Positions 54,255 through 63,455 of a stretch of DNA of 64,000 nt are shown one piece after another. How positions within the stretch are numbered: the stretch's first letter is position 1; the number at the start of each line of letters is the position of its first letter. The translations under genes and the position numbers were made by a program. This stretch comes from Liquorilactobacillus sucicola DSM 21376 = JCM 15457. Its GTDB lineage: Bacteria > Bacillota > Bacilli > Lactobacillales > Lactobacillaceae. The notes beneath the pieces were generated by a model that was not told the origin of the DNA, made no database searches, and saw only the letters and a program-made list of their open reading frames with translations. Location: assembly GCF_000612445.1 (NCBI RefSeq), contig NZ_BALC01000001.1:496001-560000 (forward strand), written 5' to 3'.

Positions 54255-55134
54255 AATCTACTTCTCCTTTATAATATCTGCCCCTAGATAAATAATTTAT
54301 TTACCCATTATTCGGCATATTGATTAGTGACCAAATGTCTCTACAAAAAGCCCGCAATTATTGATTGCTTCCAACTTTTTATAAATTAATTCACTTTAAT
54401 CTTTTTTCATGTTATTGAAAAAAGAGATTAAAGTCAAGTTGATTATTTATGCTAAAACTCTTTTGCTGCGCAAGTTTAAGCCTATTCGTTTACACTCTAG
54501 TAATTCACAATTTTAAGATGCAGTAGCGACAACAGAACCGACCAATCCTTGGTTGTAAGGAAACCAAAGTATTTTAGAGCGACATGTTTACGCTACATTT
54601 TGCTATGCAAAAGTGTAATCAGCAATAAGCAAAATAGTTCATTTAAATCCCTTCCAGGCCTACATCGCACTGCATCAAGAAACTTCGCCAGCTCATCAAG
54701 TAACAGAAGATTATTATAGACTATCAGAACAACTGGCAATTGCACTTTGACTTCTCCCGTCGCTCAGATAACTAATTAAACGGTTAATGATAATTCTAAA
54801 AAGCATAAAACGCCATACGAAATGTATATCTTCAGCTATCTTTTTCTTACACTATTTCTGCCATTTTTTTGGTTAGACAGATTCATTAAGTTTTGTTTAA
54901 AAAATTCTCTTTTGGCGTTTTTTAGAAAAAATCGCTTTCTTTTCAGTTGAAATAGGAGACTACACGATTATAAAAAAGTGCCCCCAATAAAGATAGAGGA
55001 CACCAAAAAAACAATTATTCAAAATTGCTTTATGCTTTAAGAATCAATTAGTTACAACTGCTATATCATTAAAATACCCTGTTTTTTTTAAAATGAATGA
55101 CATAAGCTTATGTGTCTCGAATTCTTAGAGCAAA
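54255..55134. other. Long gene-free stretch
   Basis: 880 bases, AT-rich, with no intact gene. Features seen: an inverted repeat near 54391-54433 (TTTAATCTTTTTTC against its complement), a possible gene remnant at 54622-54750, and a weak hairpin near 54985-55010 followed by a run of A. Confidence 0.6.
54622..54750 (+). pseudogene. Possible remnant of an unknown coding sequence
   Basis: A 42-codon open stretch reads AISKIVHLNPFQAYIALHQE and ends in a stop after SEQLAIAL. Its composition looks protein-like, unlike the flanking sequence, but it has no start and a stop lies just before it. It may be the tail of a decayed gene. Family not recognised. Confidence 0.3.
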
Positions 55135-55647
55135 CTACTGTAAAACATTCTTTTTCCACTTACGAATCTTGGGTCTGAAATTCGTAAAAGGTGCGACTGA
55201 ATTAATATGAACCCATTTCCAAACCGGCCACATTGCTTTTGTCGTCGCCCACTTTTTTTGCCCTGGCTCAAATAACACTTGGTTATCTAAACCTTCAATC
55301 CAAGCGCAGAATTGCGTAACTAACCCATTTAATTTTGTAATTTGTTCTTTTAATGTCAAATGCTCATACTGGCGGTAAAAGTCTTGGTAAAGTTTTCCCA
55401 ACTCATTCCATTTATATTCTGGTGTTGGTGTCTGCACATCAAGTCCGGCACGTTCTTTTTCATCCCAAGATAACACGAGACTAACCCACCCGATTTGATA
55501 AGACAGCATTTCCGCTGGGGTCTTATCTACAGAATCTATCCGCTTATCTTTCAGACTTTCTGGAATCTCTGTGAATTCCTGAATGAATTTGTTATAGCTT
55601 TGATTAATAGCTGTAAGTAATTCTTCTTTAGAATCGTAGTTTCTCAT
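55135..55647 (-). CDS. ClbS/DfsB (DUF1706) four-helix protein
   Basis: 170 residues. It begins MRNYDSKEELLTAINQSYNKF, with KTPAEMLSYQIGWVSLVLSWDEKERAG and VWKWVHINSVAPFTNFRPKIRKWKK, the DUF1706 pattern including the C-terminal HxxxxxPF-type segment. The best known member, ClbS, protects against colibactin; DfsB-like proteins are mostly uncharacterised. It forms a DinB-like four-helix bundle that can bind metal. AGGAGG precedes the ATG. It lies next to a DNA repair protein. Confidence 0.85.
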   Translation of the reverse strand: MRNYDSKEELLTAINQSYNKFIQEFTEIPESLKDKRIDSVDKTPAEMLSYQIGWVSLVLSWDEKERAGLDVQTPTPEYKWNELGKLYQDFYRQYEHLTLKEQITKLNGLVTQFCAWIEGLDNQVLFEPGQKKWATTKAMWPVWKWVHINSVAPFTNFRPKIRKWKKNVLQ

Positions 55648-55710
55648 TTCTTCCTCCTAATACAATCGTCTGATACTTAAATTTGACTAGTGTTACTTCA
55701 ATAATGGTCA

Positions 55711-56103
55711 TTAACTATTATCACTTTGCAGAACGCTATTTGCAAACACGACTCCCTTAGTTTTTAAATTCTGCAGACATTCACGCAGATATGCAGCATC
55801 ATGTTCTGGATAAATAGGATTGCTCAACTCAATTGCGGCTATTTCCGTGTAAGGTGCGCAATGCAAGCCGCGATAAGTCGGAGACCTCCAGTTGGCAGCA
55901 GGATGATATCCCCGTTTTTCCATTTCTTCTAACACAAGCAAATGAAATTGAAATAGTTTGTAAGGTGAATGCCTAAAAACATAGTTGACCGTTGCATGCG
56001 GCCGGCCCCAACCATTACCACGCAACGCAGCTATTTCGCGATGCTGACCAAGAAGTTGCTGTCTTGGAAGCAATGGGATGAGTTGTTGATGCCATAAACG
56101 CAT
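55711..56103 (-). CDS. Pyrimidine dimer DNA glycosylase-like protein (PF03013/TIGR02328 type)
   Basis: 130 residues. It opens MRLWHQQLIPLLPRQQLLGQ, followed by HREIAALRGNGWGRPHATVNYVFRHSPYKLFQFH (in parts), the pattern of the endonuclease V (T4 DenV)-like family. Such enzymes remove pyrimidine dimers, but this short branch is uncharacterised. The start has GAAGGAAG upstream, within the 3' end of the preceding frame, which supports a frame error in that gene. It is the second of a likely operon with the small membrane protein. Confidence 0.8.
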   Translation of the reverse strand: MRLWHQQLIPLLPRQQLLGQHREIAALRGNGWGRPHATVNYVFRHSPYKLFQFHLLVLEEMEKRGYHPAANWRSPTYRGLHCAPYTEIAAIELSNPIYPEHDAAYLRECLQNLKTKGVVFANSVLQSDNS

Positions 56104-56124
56104 ATTTTAATCTTCCTTCAAAAA

Positions 56125-56311
56125 TTATTTTTTTTACAAAAAAAAGCAAAAACAATTGCAGTAGTAAAATAATTATAAAGATAATACTGAGTGCAATAAA
56201 AGACATTAACCTAAAGTCTGCAGCTGTTCCCAGTAGAACAACAAAAACCGTTGCAAGCACAAAGAATAGCAACCATATGATGCTGATAGTCCACCACGTT
56301 GTTAACTTCAT
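56125..56311 (-). CDS. Small two-helix membrane protein, stop displaced by homopolymer indel
   Basis: The frame starts MKLTTWWTISIIWLLFFVLA with two membrane helices and runs LLLQLFLLFFVKK. As sequenced it reads on into the next gene's start region. Deleting one base in the A8 run (56128-56135) creates a TAA directly after VKK, giving 61 residues and freeing the next gene's ribosome binding site. The corrected length and layout resemble DUF3923-like small proteins. Function unknown. Confidence 0.6.
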
Positions 56312-56533
56312 ATATTCAGTCCCTTCGATTAAAGTAAATACTAATTACTTGATTATAATTTATTTGAATCACTTAATTCGCTCTTGTTAGAATTTAGTTC
56401 CATTCTTAAGCATATTGTAATCATTTTAAGTGCTATTTGTCGAAGAATGTCCCTTATTTTAATTATATGTATAGCATGTCTATTTTTGATCGGCTACTTG
56501 CTATCAACCGCTAAATTAAAGGCACTGATTTAC

Positions 56534-56986
56534 TCAATAATCAGAAAAATTAACCGTTTGAGAGACAAGGTCGAATTCCGCCTGAGCACCTAAAAGGTGT
56601 TGTTAGCATAGGAACGGTGTGACAGCAGTCATAATTATAAACGATGGGTAGATCTTGACCATTCAATATTTCAGATAAGATCTCCAAAGGTGTTCGAGTG
56701 CTACCACAATCATCAAAAAGCGCATGCTTACCCAAAATGATTCCCTTAACGATATCAAAAACCCCTGCATTTTTCAACATAGCAAATTTTTTTCAACGGT
56801 AGCAGCATCTTTTTCTGCTGCTCGATCTAAAATTGAACCTGAACGATAAAAATCCTGTTTGCCCATCAGACAACCTGCAAGTAGTTGGATGCCCTTTTTT
56901 TCTAAATAACTTGTGGCACGTTTAAATCTAAGCGGTGAAATTGCCGTAATTGGTGTCGAGGCTGAATAATATCCAATGTGTAACAT
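56534..56986 (-). pseudogene. Decayed S66 (LD-carboxypeptidase-like) gene
   Basis: The N-terminus reads HIGYYSASTPITAISPLRFKRA and GSILDRAAE, then jumps to a C-terminal region MLKNAGVFDIVKGIILGKH that belongs about 200 residues further on, so the middle is deleted. Two more shifts are present: an A7 run near 56785 and a T4 run near 56590, after which QAEFDLVSQTVNFSDY completes the C-terminus. This is a true pseudogene because of the large deletion. An intact relative lies at 24517-25605. Confidence 0.8.
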
Positions 56987-57011
56987 TTTAATTTTTCTCC
57001 ATAAATTTAAT

Positions 57012-57494
57012 TTATTCTAAATGTTTTTTAATTATTACCAAACGCTGCTCCAATTTTTCTTGATCCGTGAATACATAATCTTCATTTCCTAATAAATCTT
57101 TGTCTTGCCACCATTGCAGCAATGCTTCTTCTGAAAAAGGAGCGTCTTTCAGTTGATTTCTTCTAAGAGTCTCGTTAAAAGAGATGTTAAAATAAAAAAT
57201 AAGCATCTCATGGGTATATCTCCTCTTAAATGTCATTAATAAACTGCGATAGACACTTTTTTTGAGTATCCCCTCAAGAATGATATAGTCCACATTGCTT
57301 ATGCCCCATTCAATATTGCTTTTTATTAAGGAAATGGATTTGTTTTCTTTGCAGTCGGGTTCAGAAAGCATTTGTTTTCTTAAAACATCCTGACTCACTA
57401 AAAAAGCATTAGGTGAAAGCAACTCTTTTATAGCTTTTGCGGTTGTTGTTTTACCTGATCCAGAATTCCCACGCAACAAAATAAGCTTTTTCAT
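57012..57494 (-). CDS. AAA family kinase (P-loop)
   Basis: 160 residues from the ATG at 57494 with AAGGGGG upstream. It begins MKKLILLRGNSGSGKTTTAK, a Walker A of the shikimate kinase/uridine kinase-like group. DYIILEGIL and FYFNISFNETLRRN follow as the Walker B-like and lid regions. The 160-residue length and the WWQDKDLLGNEDYVFT region match the small AAA_33/UDP-type kinases of Firmicutes. The substrate is unknown. The next gene downstream is the S66 pseudogene. Confidence 0.82.
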   Translation of the reverse strand: MKKLILLRGNSGSGKTTTAKAIKELLSPNAFLVSQDVLRKQMLSEPDCKENKSISLIKSNIEWGISNVDYIILEGILKKSVYRSLLMTFKRRYTHEMLIFYFNISFNETLRRNQLKDAPFSEEALLQWWQDKDLLGNEDYVFTDQEKLEQRLVIIKKHLE

Positions 57495-57670
57495 AAGTGT
57501 CCCCCTTATCAACATATAATTACTTCAGATTGAATTAACTTGCACTACTTGAAAGTGAAGTACAAATTTCGTGTTACCGCGGCATGTGCCAATAATACTT
57601 TTTGATAACAGCGAATTATACTACTAACGTTTTAGTATAGCATTATTCTATGTTGGTCCTTGATAAATTA

Positions 57671-57687
57671 TGATAACACTGTTATCA
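57671..57687. promoter_or_regulatory. TetR operator
   Basis: TGATAACA-C-TGTTATCA, a perfect 8-bp inverted repeat with one central base, lies just before the TetR gene. It is well placed for autorepression. Confidence 0.8.
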
Positions 57688-57709
57688 TGTGTGGAAAGGA
57701 GCGTTTATT

Positions 57710-58282
57710 TTGTCTGAAAAACAGCAAACCAAACTAAAAATTATAGATACGGCACTTGAAGAGATTGAGCAACAAGGTTTTGAAAATTTGTCTTTGCGTA
57801 AACTTGCAAGCAATTGTGGTCTTACCACCGGTGCCTTTTATCGACACTTTGCTAATAAGAATGATTTATTTATGGTATTAATGCTAAAACTATCAGCAAC
57901 TCTCACTTCGGGGGTTGGACAAAAAAACATTCACTCAATCTCACCGCGCAAGGAGCTTTTATTTCTGGGTGAAAATATTTTTACTCTTTTTAGCGAAAAA
58001 AAGAATCTTGTCGATTTTTTGTTTTTTAATCCAGTTGCTCAATCAATTTACGCCAAAAATGAAAAAATACAAGATACATTTCCACTTTTAAAAACTGTTC
58101 ACCAATTGATAATCGAAATAATCGATCGTGAAACACTCGATTTAGACCCTACCACAACGTTTATCCAAGTTTGGTCATTTTTGCAAGGTTACATGCTATT
58201 AGTCCGCAACGGTGTAACCCAATTCGATACAGAACTTTTAGCAGACACATTAAATAGCCTTCTACTCAAGAAAGGAATGTAG
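57710..58282 (+). CDS. TetR/AcrR family regulator
   Basis: 190 residues from the TTG at 57710 (AAAGGAG eight bases upstream). The helix-turn-helix reads TALEEIEQQGFENLSLRKLASNCGLTTGAFYRHFANKNDLF (in parts). The ligand domain contains FLGENIFTLFSEKKNLVDFLFF. Its operator is at 57671. The flavodoxin-fold oxidoreductase gene follows five bases later, so both are one operon, likely a response to an electrophile or quinone. Confidence 0.88.
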   Translation: MSEKQQTKLKIIDTALEEIEQQGFENLSLRKLASNCGLTTGAFYRHFANKNDLFMVLMLKLSATLTSGVGQKNIHSISPRKELLFLGENIFTLFSEKKNLVDFLFFNPVAQSIYAKNEKIQDTFPLLKTVHQLIIEIIDRETLDLDPTTTFIQVWSFLQGYMLLVRNGVTQFDTELLADTLNSLLLKKGM

Positions 58283-58287
58283 CAACC

Positions 58288-58863
58288 ATGGAACAAACAC
58301 TTGTCATATATTGTCATCCTTATGATGGAAGCTTCAATCACGCCATTTTGAATGCCGTTATAACTGGATTACAAAGAAAAAATGTTGCTTTTCAGATAAT
58401 TGATCTGTACGCAGAAAACTTCATACCTGTCTATACGTCGGCTGAACTCGCTCTTTTCAATACAGGAAAAACACTTGATCCACTTGTTTCACGTTATCAG
58501 AAAATGCTAAAAAAAGCGGACCGTCTTATCTTTATAACACCGGTTTGGTGGAATGATCTGCCGGGGATGCTGAAAGGATTCATTGATAAAACAATGAAAA
58601 AAAATTTCGCTTATTCCCCCACCAGAACTGGTATTTCAGGGCAGTTGACAAATATAAAAACTGCAAAAGTCTTGACTACCTCTACTTCGCCCACATGGTA
58701 TCTACGACTCTTTTGCGGGAATGCTGTCAGCAGATCTTTCGTTAAAACAACACTTAAACAACTCGGAATTAAAAACACTTCTTGGCAAAATTTTGGACGT
58801 ATTGGTTCAAAATCAGTAAAACAACGCACAGATTATCTAAGCGCTCTTGCAAAACAGATATGA
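58288..58863 (+). CDS. NAD(P)H-dependent oxidoreductase, flavodoxin-fold (MdaB-like)
   Basis: 191 residues. The flavodoxin-like fold has TLVIYCHPYDGSFNHAILNAV, then the FMN-binding FITPVWWNDLPGMLKGFIDK. The family (NQO/MdaB-like) reduces quinones or nitro compounds by two electrons. It is cotranscribed with a TetR regulator. A strong terminator follows. Substrate unknown. Confidence 0.87.
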   Translation: MEQTLVIYCHPYDGSFNHAILNAVITGLQRKNVAFQIIDLYAENFIPVYTSAELALFNTGKTLDPLVSRYQKMLKKADRLIFITPVWWNDLPGMLKGFIDKTMKKNFAYSPTRTGISGQLTNIKTAKVLTTSTSPTWYLRLFCGNAVSRSFVKTTLKQLGIKNTSWQNFGRIGSKSVKQRTDYLSALAKQI

Positions 58864-58906
58864 ACACCCTCAGTAATAGCTGTGTCCATTGTTTGCCCAA
58901 AAATAT

Positions 58907-58953
58907 TGACCCTCAGAAGTTAGCTCACTGGTCTAACTTTTGAGGGTCAATTT
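58907..58953 (+). terminator. Terminator after the oxidoreductase
   Basis: TTGACCCTCAGAAGTTAG (58907-58924) pairs with CTAACTTTTGAGGGTCAA (58933-58950) with one G-U or mismatch, then TTT. It lies 44 bases beyond the stop codon. Confidence 0.8.
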
Positions 58954-58997
58954 AAAAGTAGTTTCTAAGCGCTATCTCGTCTTTAACCCAAAATTAA

Positions 58998-59456
58998 TTA
59001 TTCTGGTATATCGACAACTTCAAAGACTTCGCAAACACAGGGAATTTTTTCAGTAAACAGCTTGCCAGCTGTGGCGTATTCTCGTTTAAAAAAGTCGACA
59101 TGTGCTTCGCGCCAGTATTGAAGACTGCGATCTCCTTCTCCTTCATGATAAGCATGCTCTTGAGAGACTAAGTCAAATTTAATGATCTCCACAACCTTTG
59201 TTTGCGTTATGCAACATGGCTCACCATGACCATTCAAAATTATATTGTATTCTCCTACCTGTGGAAGTTCTTCACCTTTATTATATAATTCGTAAGCTGA
59301 TGTAGTTGCAGTTTTTTTGCCCTTGGCAACAAGTGCTGCTAGCTCATCTGCCTCTTTTTCATTATAACCAAAACTCCAAGCCGAATAGGCAGAACTTGTT
59401 AAGTTGTGAGCCGTAGCAAATTTTTTCCAATAGCTCTCAGTGTTTGTATAGTGCAT
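58998..59456 (-). CDS. ASCH domain protein
   Basis: 152 residues. ASCH (PUA-like) signatures: WSFGYNEKEADELAALVAKGKKTATTSAYELY and EYNIILNGHGEPCCITQTKVVEIIKFDLVS, then FFKREYATAG. The fold binds RNA or nucleotides and some members are N4-acetylcytidine amidohydrolases. Two adjacent cysteines (PCC) are present. It is monocistronic. Confidence 0.85.
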   Translation of the reverse strand: MHYTNTESYWKKFATAHNLTSSAYSAWSFGYNEKEADELAALVAKGKKTATTSAYELYNKGEELPQVGEYNIILNGHGEPCCITQTKVVEIIKFDLVSQEHAYHEGEGDRSLQYWREAHVDFFKREYATAGKLFTEKIPCVCEVFEVVDIPE

Positions 59457-59556
59457 ATTTTCTCCTTGAATATATAAATTTAAATAAAATAGTCAGTTTA
59501 TTAATTCCGATTTTACTCATAATATTGCTGATCCAAATCCACTTGTCTTTTAGCGC

Positions 59557-60015
59557 TTATAATTCACGACGCATAGTGAGATCAGTTGTGATAAAACCCA
59601 GCTTATGATAAACATGAACCGCCCGTTGATTACTGCCAAAAACGTGCAGACTTAAATTTTTAAAGCCTAAACGATGGGCTTCTATAAAAATCTTACCCAT
59701 TGCTTGAGTCCCAAATCCCTTATTTTGAAATTCTGGATCAATTGCGAAATCATAGATAAAGGCATCCTCTGCTTGAGATTTACTTTTAGCAAACCACAGG
59801 TAGCCAATCGTCTTGCCTTCATTATTAAAAGTATAAAAATAGTTTTCTTTTGTTTCCAAGCCAAATGGCAGTAAGCGTTGGTATTCTTCTTCCGCTAATT
59901 GTAACGCATCTTTAGCATTCCAAGCCCCAGCCTGTTCTTTTTCTAATGCATATTCTTTAATGGTGCCGACAATGTATTTTTCATAATCCGCAGCAGACAT
60001 TTTTTCAAGCTTCAT
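59557..60015 (-). CDS. GNAT acetyltransferase
   Basis: 152 residues. GNAT core: GKTIGYLWFAK, FIYDFAIDPEFQNKGFGTQAMGKIFIEAHRLG (acetyl-CoA loop QNKGFGT), LSLHVFGSNQRAVHVYHKLGF. The N-terminal helix MSAADYEKYIVGTIKEYALEKE is typical of this group. The substrate is unknown. It lies 32 bases before the QOR-type gene, both on the minus strand. Confidence 0.85.
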   Translation of the reverse strand: MKLEKMSAADYEKYIVGTIKEYALEKEQAGAWNAKDALQLAEEEYQRLLPFGLETKENYFYTFNNEGKTIGYLWFAKSKSQAEDAFIYDFAIDPEFQNKGFGTQAMGKIFIEAHRLGFKNLSLHVFGSNQRAVHVYHKLGFITTDLTMRREL

Positions 60016-60047
60016 AATATATTCCCCCCTATCATATCTAACATTGA

Positions 60048-60962
60048 CTAAAACATATCATTTTTTTCTTCAAAATTTAAAATCAGTTTGCCGACAACAT
60101 GTTTAGCTTGATGAAATTTGCGTAGATTAATAACATTGAACGGAGCGGTTTCGGCAATTTTTACATAAAAATTGCCGGTAGCTACTTGTTTGAGTACTGC
60201 TTCTAGTTTCTTACCGTTTGACTTTAAAAAAAAGAACTTCACCCGTGGATCAGTATTATCGGAAACCGTTGAGATCAAATTCCCATCTTTTTTTAAGACA
60301 CTAAGCGATTTTTTCAAACTTTCTCCACCGACTGTATCAATAATTTTGTCCATTTTTGGCACAGACTTACTAAAATCTTCCCTGCGATAATCGATTACAT
60401 GTAATTGATTATCGAAATTCCTTAGAAAATCTGCCCCTAAACCACTAGCCGTCGTATAAATATCTGCTACTTTATGTTGACGAACGAATTGAATGGCTGC
60501 AAATCCAACGCTGCCAGCGCCGCCGTGAATCAACACACGATCGGATTCCACCAACTTCAAGCTATCGTAAACAATCTGATACGCTGTTTGAACCCCCAAA
60601 GCACATGCAGCTGCTTGTTGGTAAGTGACATTTTGCGGTATCAATGCTAATTGAGATTGTCCAACTGCAACATACTCTGCATAGGTTCTGAGATGAGGAC
60701 TTGCTGCCACACGTTGACCTAATTGAAATTCAGTAACTTTTGATCCTAACTTTACAATTTCCCCCGCGGCAGAAGAACCCGCAATTAATGGCGGTTCTTT
60801 TTCGCGTCCCTTTATTCCTGCACGAAGACCCACATCATAAGGGTCAATTGCAACTGCGCGTTGCTTGATCAAAACCTGCTTTGGTTTCAGTTCTGGAAGA
60901 GGAACTTGTGCGTCAACAAGCACATCAACATCTCCATAGTTTTTCATCTGTATGGCGTACAT
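60048..60962 (-). CDS. Zinc-independent NADPH:quinone reductase-like (MDR family) protein
   Basis: 304 residues from the ATG at 60962 with AAGGGG upstream; a 54-residue extension of the frame lacks a site. GroES-like half: LPELKPKQVLIKQRAVAIDPYDVGLRAG. Rossmann half: RVLIHGGAGSVGFAAIQFV. The GGAGSVG loop and lack of zinc cysteines place it in the QOR/enoyl reductase branch. It is divergent from the ABC operon at 61204. Confidence 0.88.
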   Translation of the reverse strand: MYAIQMKNYGDVDVLVDAQVPLPELKPKQVLIKQRAVAIDPYDVGLRAGIKGREKEPPLIAGSSAAGEIVKLGSKVTEFQLGQRVAASPHLRTYAEYVAVGQSQLALIPQNVTYQQAAACALGVQTAYQIVYDSLKLVESDRVLIHGGAGSVGFAAIQFVRQHKVADIYTTASGLGADFLRNFDNQLHVIDYRREDFSKSVPKMDKIIDTVGGESLKKSLSVLKKDGNLISTVSDNTDPRVKFFFLKSNGKKLEAVLKQVATGNFYVKIAETAPFNVINLRKFHQAKHVVGKLILNFEEKNDMF

Positions 60963-61203
60963 TTTGCTATCCGCCCCTTTTAATTTGAAAGTTTTTCGGT
61001 AGATTCCTTCCTTGGTCCCGATTGTATCATAGATTATCTGCAATTTTAGAGAATTTTGATTGAATAAAGTGAGAATATATTTCTGTTTAGTCACAAAAAC
61101 GGACCACTCATGTAAAAAAATCAACCACTTATTTTTCTAGTAACCTCATACTTAAAAATTTCACCTAAAATAGAACTGTCAAAATAAAAAGGCAGGTTAA
61201 AAA

Positions 61204-62091
61204 ATGACAATACTTAAAACAACAGGACTGACTAAAAGTTATCAAGATAGTATTGCAGTCGATCACATTGACCTTGATATAAAGGCTGGAACTCTGGTCG
61301 CTTTTTTAGGGCCAAATGGTGCAGGTAAGTCAACAACAATCAAAATGTTGACAACTGTTTTAGAACCGTCCTCTGGAACAATCACAATCAATAATACTAG
61401 TGATAAACATAGAATGCGTGAAAGTATTGGAATAGTTTTTCAGGAAAGTGTGCTTGATAATGAACTGACAGTGAGGGAAAATCTAGATTCTCGGGCACAG
61501 ATGTACAACCATATTTCAATTGAGCGCGTTAATGAGGTTATAGCTAGTGTTCATGCTCAAAACTTTTCACAAAAACCATATGGTGCACTGTCTGGAGGTC
61601 AGAAAAGACGTGTTGATATCGCACGTGCCTTACTAAACAAACCACGTCTTTTATTTCTTGACGAGCCGACAACTGGGCTTGATATTCAAACACGTGAACT
61701 GATTTGGGAGCTTCTTACTCAGATACAGCATGATGAAAAAATGACCATCTTTTTAACAACACATTATCTCGAAGAAGCTGAACAGGCGGATGATGTTTAC
61801 ATTATTGACCATGGTCGTATTATCGCTAACGGCACAGCTGCAAAATTAAAAGAAGAGCACACTCAGAATGTGTTATTGATCACTTCTGGGGATTTTGAGG
61901 CTATTATAAATGGCCTGACTAAAAATATTGCTTATCATTTTACTCCTAAAGGCCTACTCTTTAATATCTCAAGTGTTCGTGAAGGAATCACTTTTTTGAA
62001 CAGAAACATTGAAAAAATCAATTTGTTTGAATTCAGGCAAGGATCAATGAATGATGTCTTTATAAAGCTAACTGGAAAGGAGATCAGATAA
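61204..62091 (+). CDS. ABC-2 transporter ATPase (DrrA-like)
   Basis: 295 residues. Walker A FLGPNGAGKSTTIK, signature GALSGGQKRRVDIARAL, Walker B LFLDEPTTGLD, H-loop LTTHYLEEAEQADD. The C-terminal domain after residue 220 matches the DrrA/NodI exporters. The next gene begins at its stop (TAATG). The ABC pair exports a hydrophobic or peptide compound. It is followed by LytTR and DUF3021 genes in the same operon. Confidence 0.93.
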   Translation: MTILKTTGLTKSYQDSIAVDHIDLDIKAGTLVAFLGPNGAGKSTTIKMLTTVLEPSSGTITINNTSDKHRMRESIGIVFQESVLDNELTVRENLDSRAQMYNHISIERVNEVIASVHAQNFSQKPYGALSGGQKRRVDIARALLNKPRLLFLDEPTTGLDIQTRELIWELLTQIQHDEKMTIFLTTHYLEEAEQADDVYIIDHGRIIANGTAAKLKEEHTQNVLLITSGDFEAIINGLTKNIAYHFTPKGLLFNISSVREGITFLNRNIEKINLFEFRQGSMNDVFIKLTGKEIR

Positions 62092-62942
62092 TGCAGGCGC
62101 TCACAAAACGTAACCTTAAACTCTACTTTCGTGATCATAGCGGCATGTTTTTCTCTCTCCTAAGTGCTTTAATTGTTCTGGGACTATATATTCTTTTCTT
62201 AAAAAATGGAATGGTTAAAAACTGGCAAAATATACCTGATAACAAAAAACTACTTGATCCGTGGCTAATGGGCGGCATGCTCTCTGTAACAGCGACAACA
62301 ACCACCCTGACAGGAGCCGCGCAACTGGTCAAGGATAAAGAGCACCAGCGTATTGATGATTTTTTGATTACACCTGTCAGTTCTTTTTTGATTCATCTTG
62401 GATATTTTTTTAGTGCTGTTCTGATAGGTTTAATTATGCAGTCTGTTGTTTTATGTGTTACATGGATCTATTTTGCATCCAGTGATAACGTAACACTCAA
62501 TCTTGGTATCTTACCACAACTGTTGGGGATGCTACTGCTCAATTCTTTATGTGCTTCTTCCTTAAACCTGCTGATCGTAGTCTTCACTAAAAGAGTAACT
62601 ACACTGGGAACAATTTCTTCCATCGTTGGAACAGCAAGTGGTTTTTTTGCAGGAGTCTATATACCAATAGGCTCACTCCCACATATGGCACAGACACTAA
62701 TCAAGCTTTACCCAGGCACATATTCAGCTTCACTTTACAGACGTATTCTAATGCACGATCAGCTTATATCTTCATTTCGAAATTTGCCCGCAAAAGAATT
62801 AAGTTCTTTTAAGAAAATGCTTGGAATCGGTCTTGAATGGCGTGGTATCACTACTGCGTCGCAAGAAATAACACTTATTCTTGCAGTTACTCTATTGGCA
62901 CTATTGCTTGTATGTGTTAAAGTAACTAAACTTAGAAAGTAG
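62091..62942 (+). CDS. ABC-2 type permease
   Basis: 283 residues, six membrane helices. RDHSGMFFSLLSALIVLGLYILFL starts the membrane part. TGAAQLVKDKEHQRIDDFLITPVSSFLI and GTASGFFAGVYIPIGSLPHMAQTLIKLYPGTYSASLYR match ABC-2 permeases. It overlaps the ATPase stop by one base. It partners with that ATPase. Confidence 0.92.
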   Translation: MQALTKRNLKLYFRDHSGMFFSLLSALIVLGLYILFLKNGMVKNWQNIPDNKKLLDPWLMGGMLSVTATTTTLTGAAQLVKDKEHQRIDDFLITPVSSFLIHLGYFFSAVLIGLIMQSVVLCVTWIYFASSDNVTLNLGILPQLLGMLLLNSLCASSLNLLIVVFTKRVTTLGTISSIVGTASGFFAGVYIPIGSLPHMAQTLIKLYPGTYSASLYRRILMHDQLISSFRNLPAKELSSFKKMLGIGLEWRGITTASQEITLILAVTLLALLLVCVKVTKLRK

Positions 62943-62990
62943 AGAGCGGCAAAAAAGATGCGCTAGTTCTAAGTGATGGGGGTGAAAAAT

Positions 62991-63440
62991 GTGAAGATTT
63001 ATTTTTCGACAGATAAAAATATGCCAGCTGATGAAATCCAAGTAAACGTCAGCGCCCAACAATACTCGGATGAAGTTGCGCACTTGTTAGCTTATCTAGA
63101 TCATTATACTCCGAAGGATCCCGTCCTTGCTGTCAGCACTGCAGAGACTATTCATGTTATTCATCAAGACAAAATTATTTCTTTGGAAGTTTATGGGGCT
63201 GAGATTCACCTAGTTACTAGAGATCAACTTCTGCTGACACGTGGCCGTTTATATAAATTTCTCGAAAAACTCAGTCATCAGTTTATTCAAGTTTCGCGTT
63301 ATTCGATCATTAACTTAGATTATTTGCAAAAATTGGAGACTGGTTTTTCCGGTAATATGACCGCTGTTATGGTTAACAATGCCAAGATCAATGTCAGTCG
63401 AAAGTACCTAAGCAACTTGAAAAAACAACTTGGCATTTAA
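62991..63440 (+). CDS. LytTR DNA-binding regulator
   Basis: 149 residues from the GTG at 62991, chosen since GGGGGTG lies eight bases upstream. The LytTR domain ends with LSHQFIQVSRYSIINLDYLQKLETGFSGNMTAVMVNNAKINVSRKYLSNLKKQLGI (in parts). No receiver domain is present. It is the homologue of the gene at 50597-51028, but here linked to an ABC exporter, so it probably regulates that exporter. Confidence 0.88.
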   Translation: MKIYFSTDKNMPADEIQVNVSAQQYSDEVAHLLAYLDHYTPKDPVLAVSTAETIHVIHQDKIISLEVYGAEIHLVTRDQLLLTRGRLYKFLEKLSHQFIQVSRYSIINLDYLQKLETGFSGNMTAVMVNNAKINVSRKYLSNLKKQLGI

Positions 63441-63455
63441 AAAGGGAGTTTTTTT

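Noticed and set aside
54985-55010. Weak hairpin as an IS end
   Set aside because: Stem is imperfect and no transposase sequence is adjacent.
56384-56593. 69-codon plus-strand hydrophobic frame
   Set aside because: Overlaps the end of the S66 pseudogene and lacks a ribosome binding site; shadow of AT-rich sequence.
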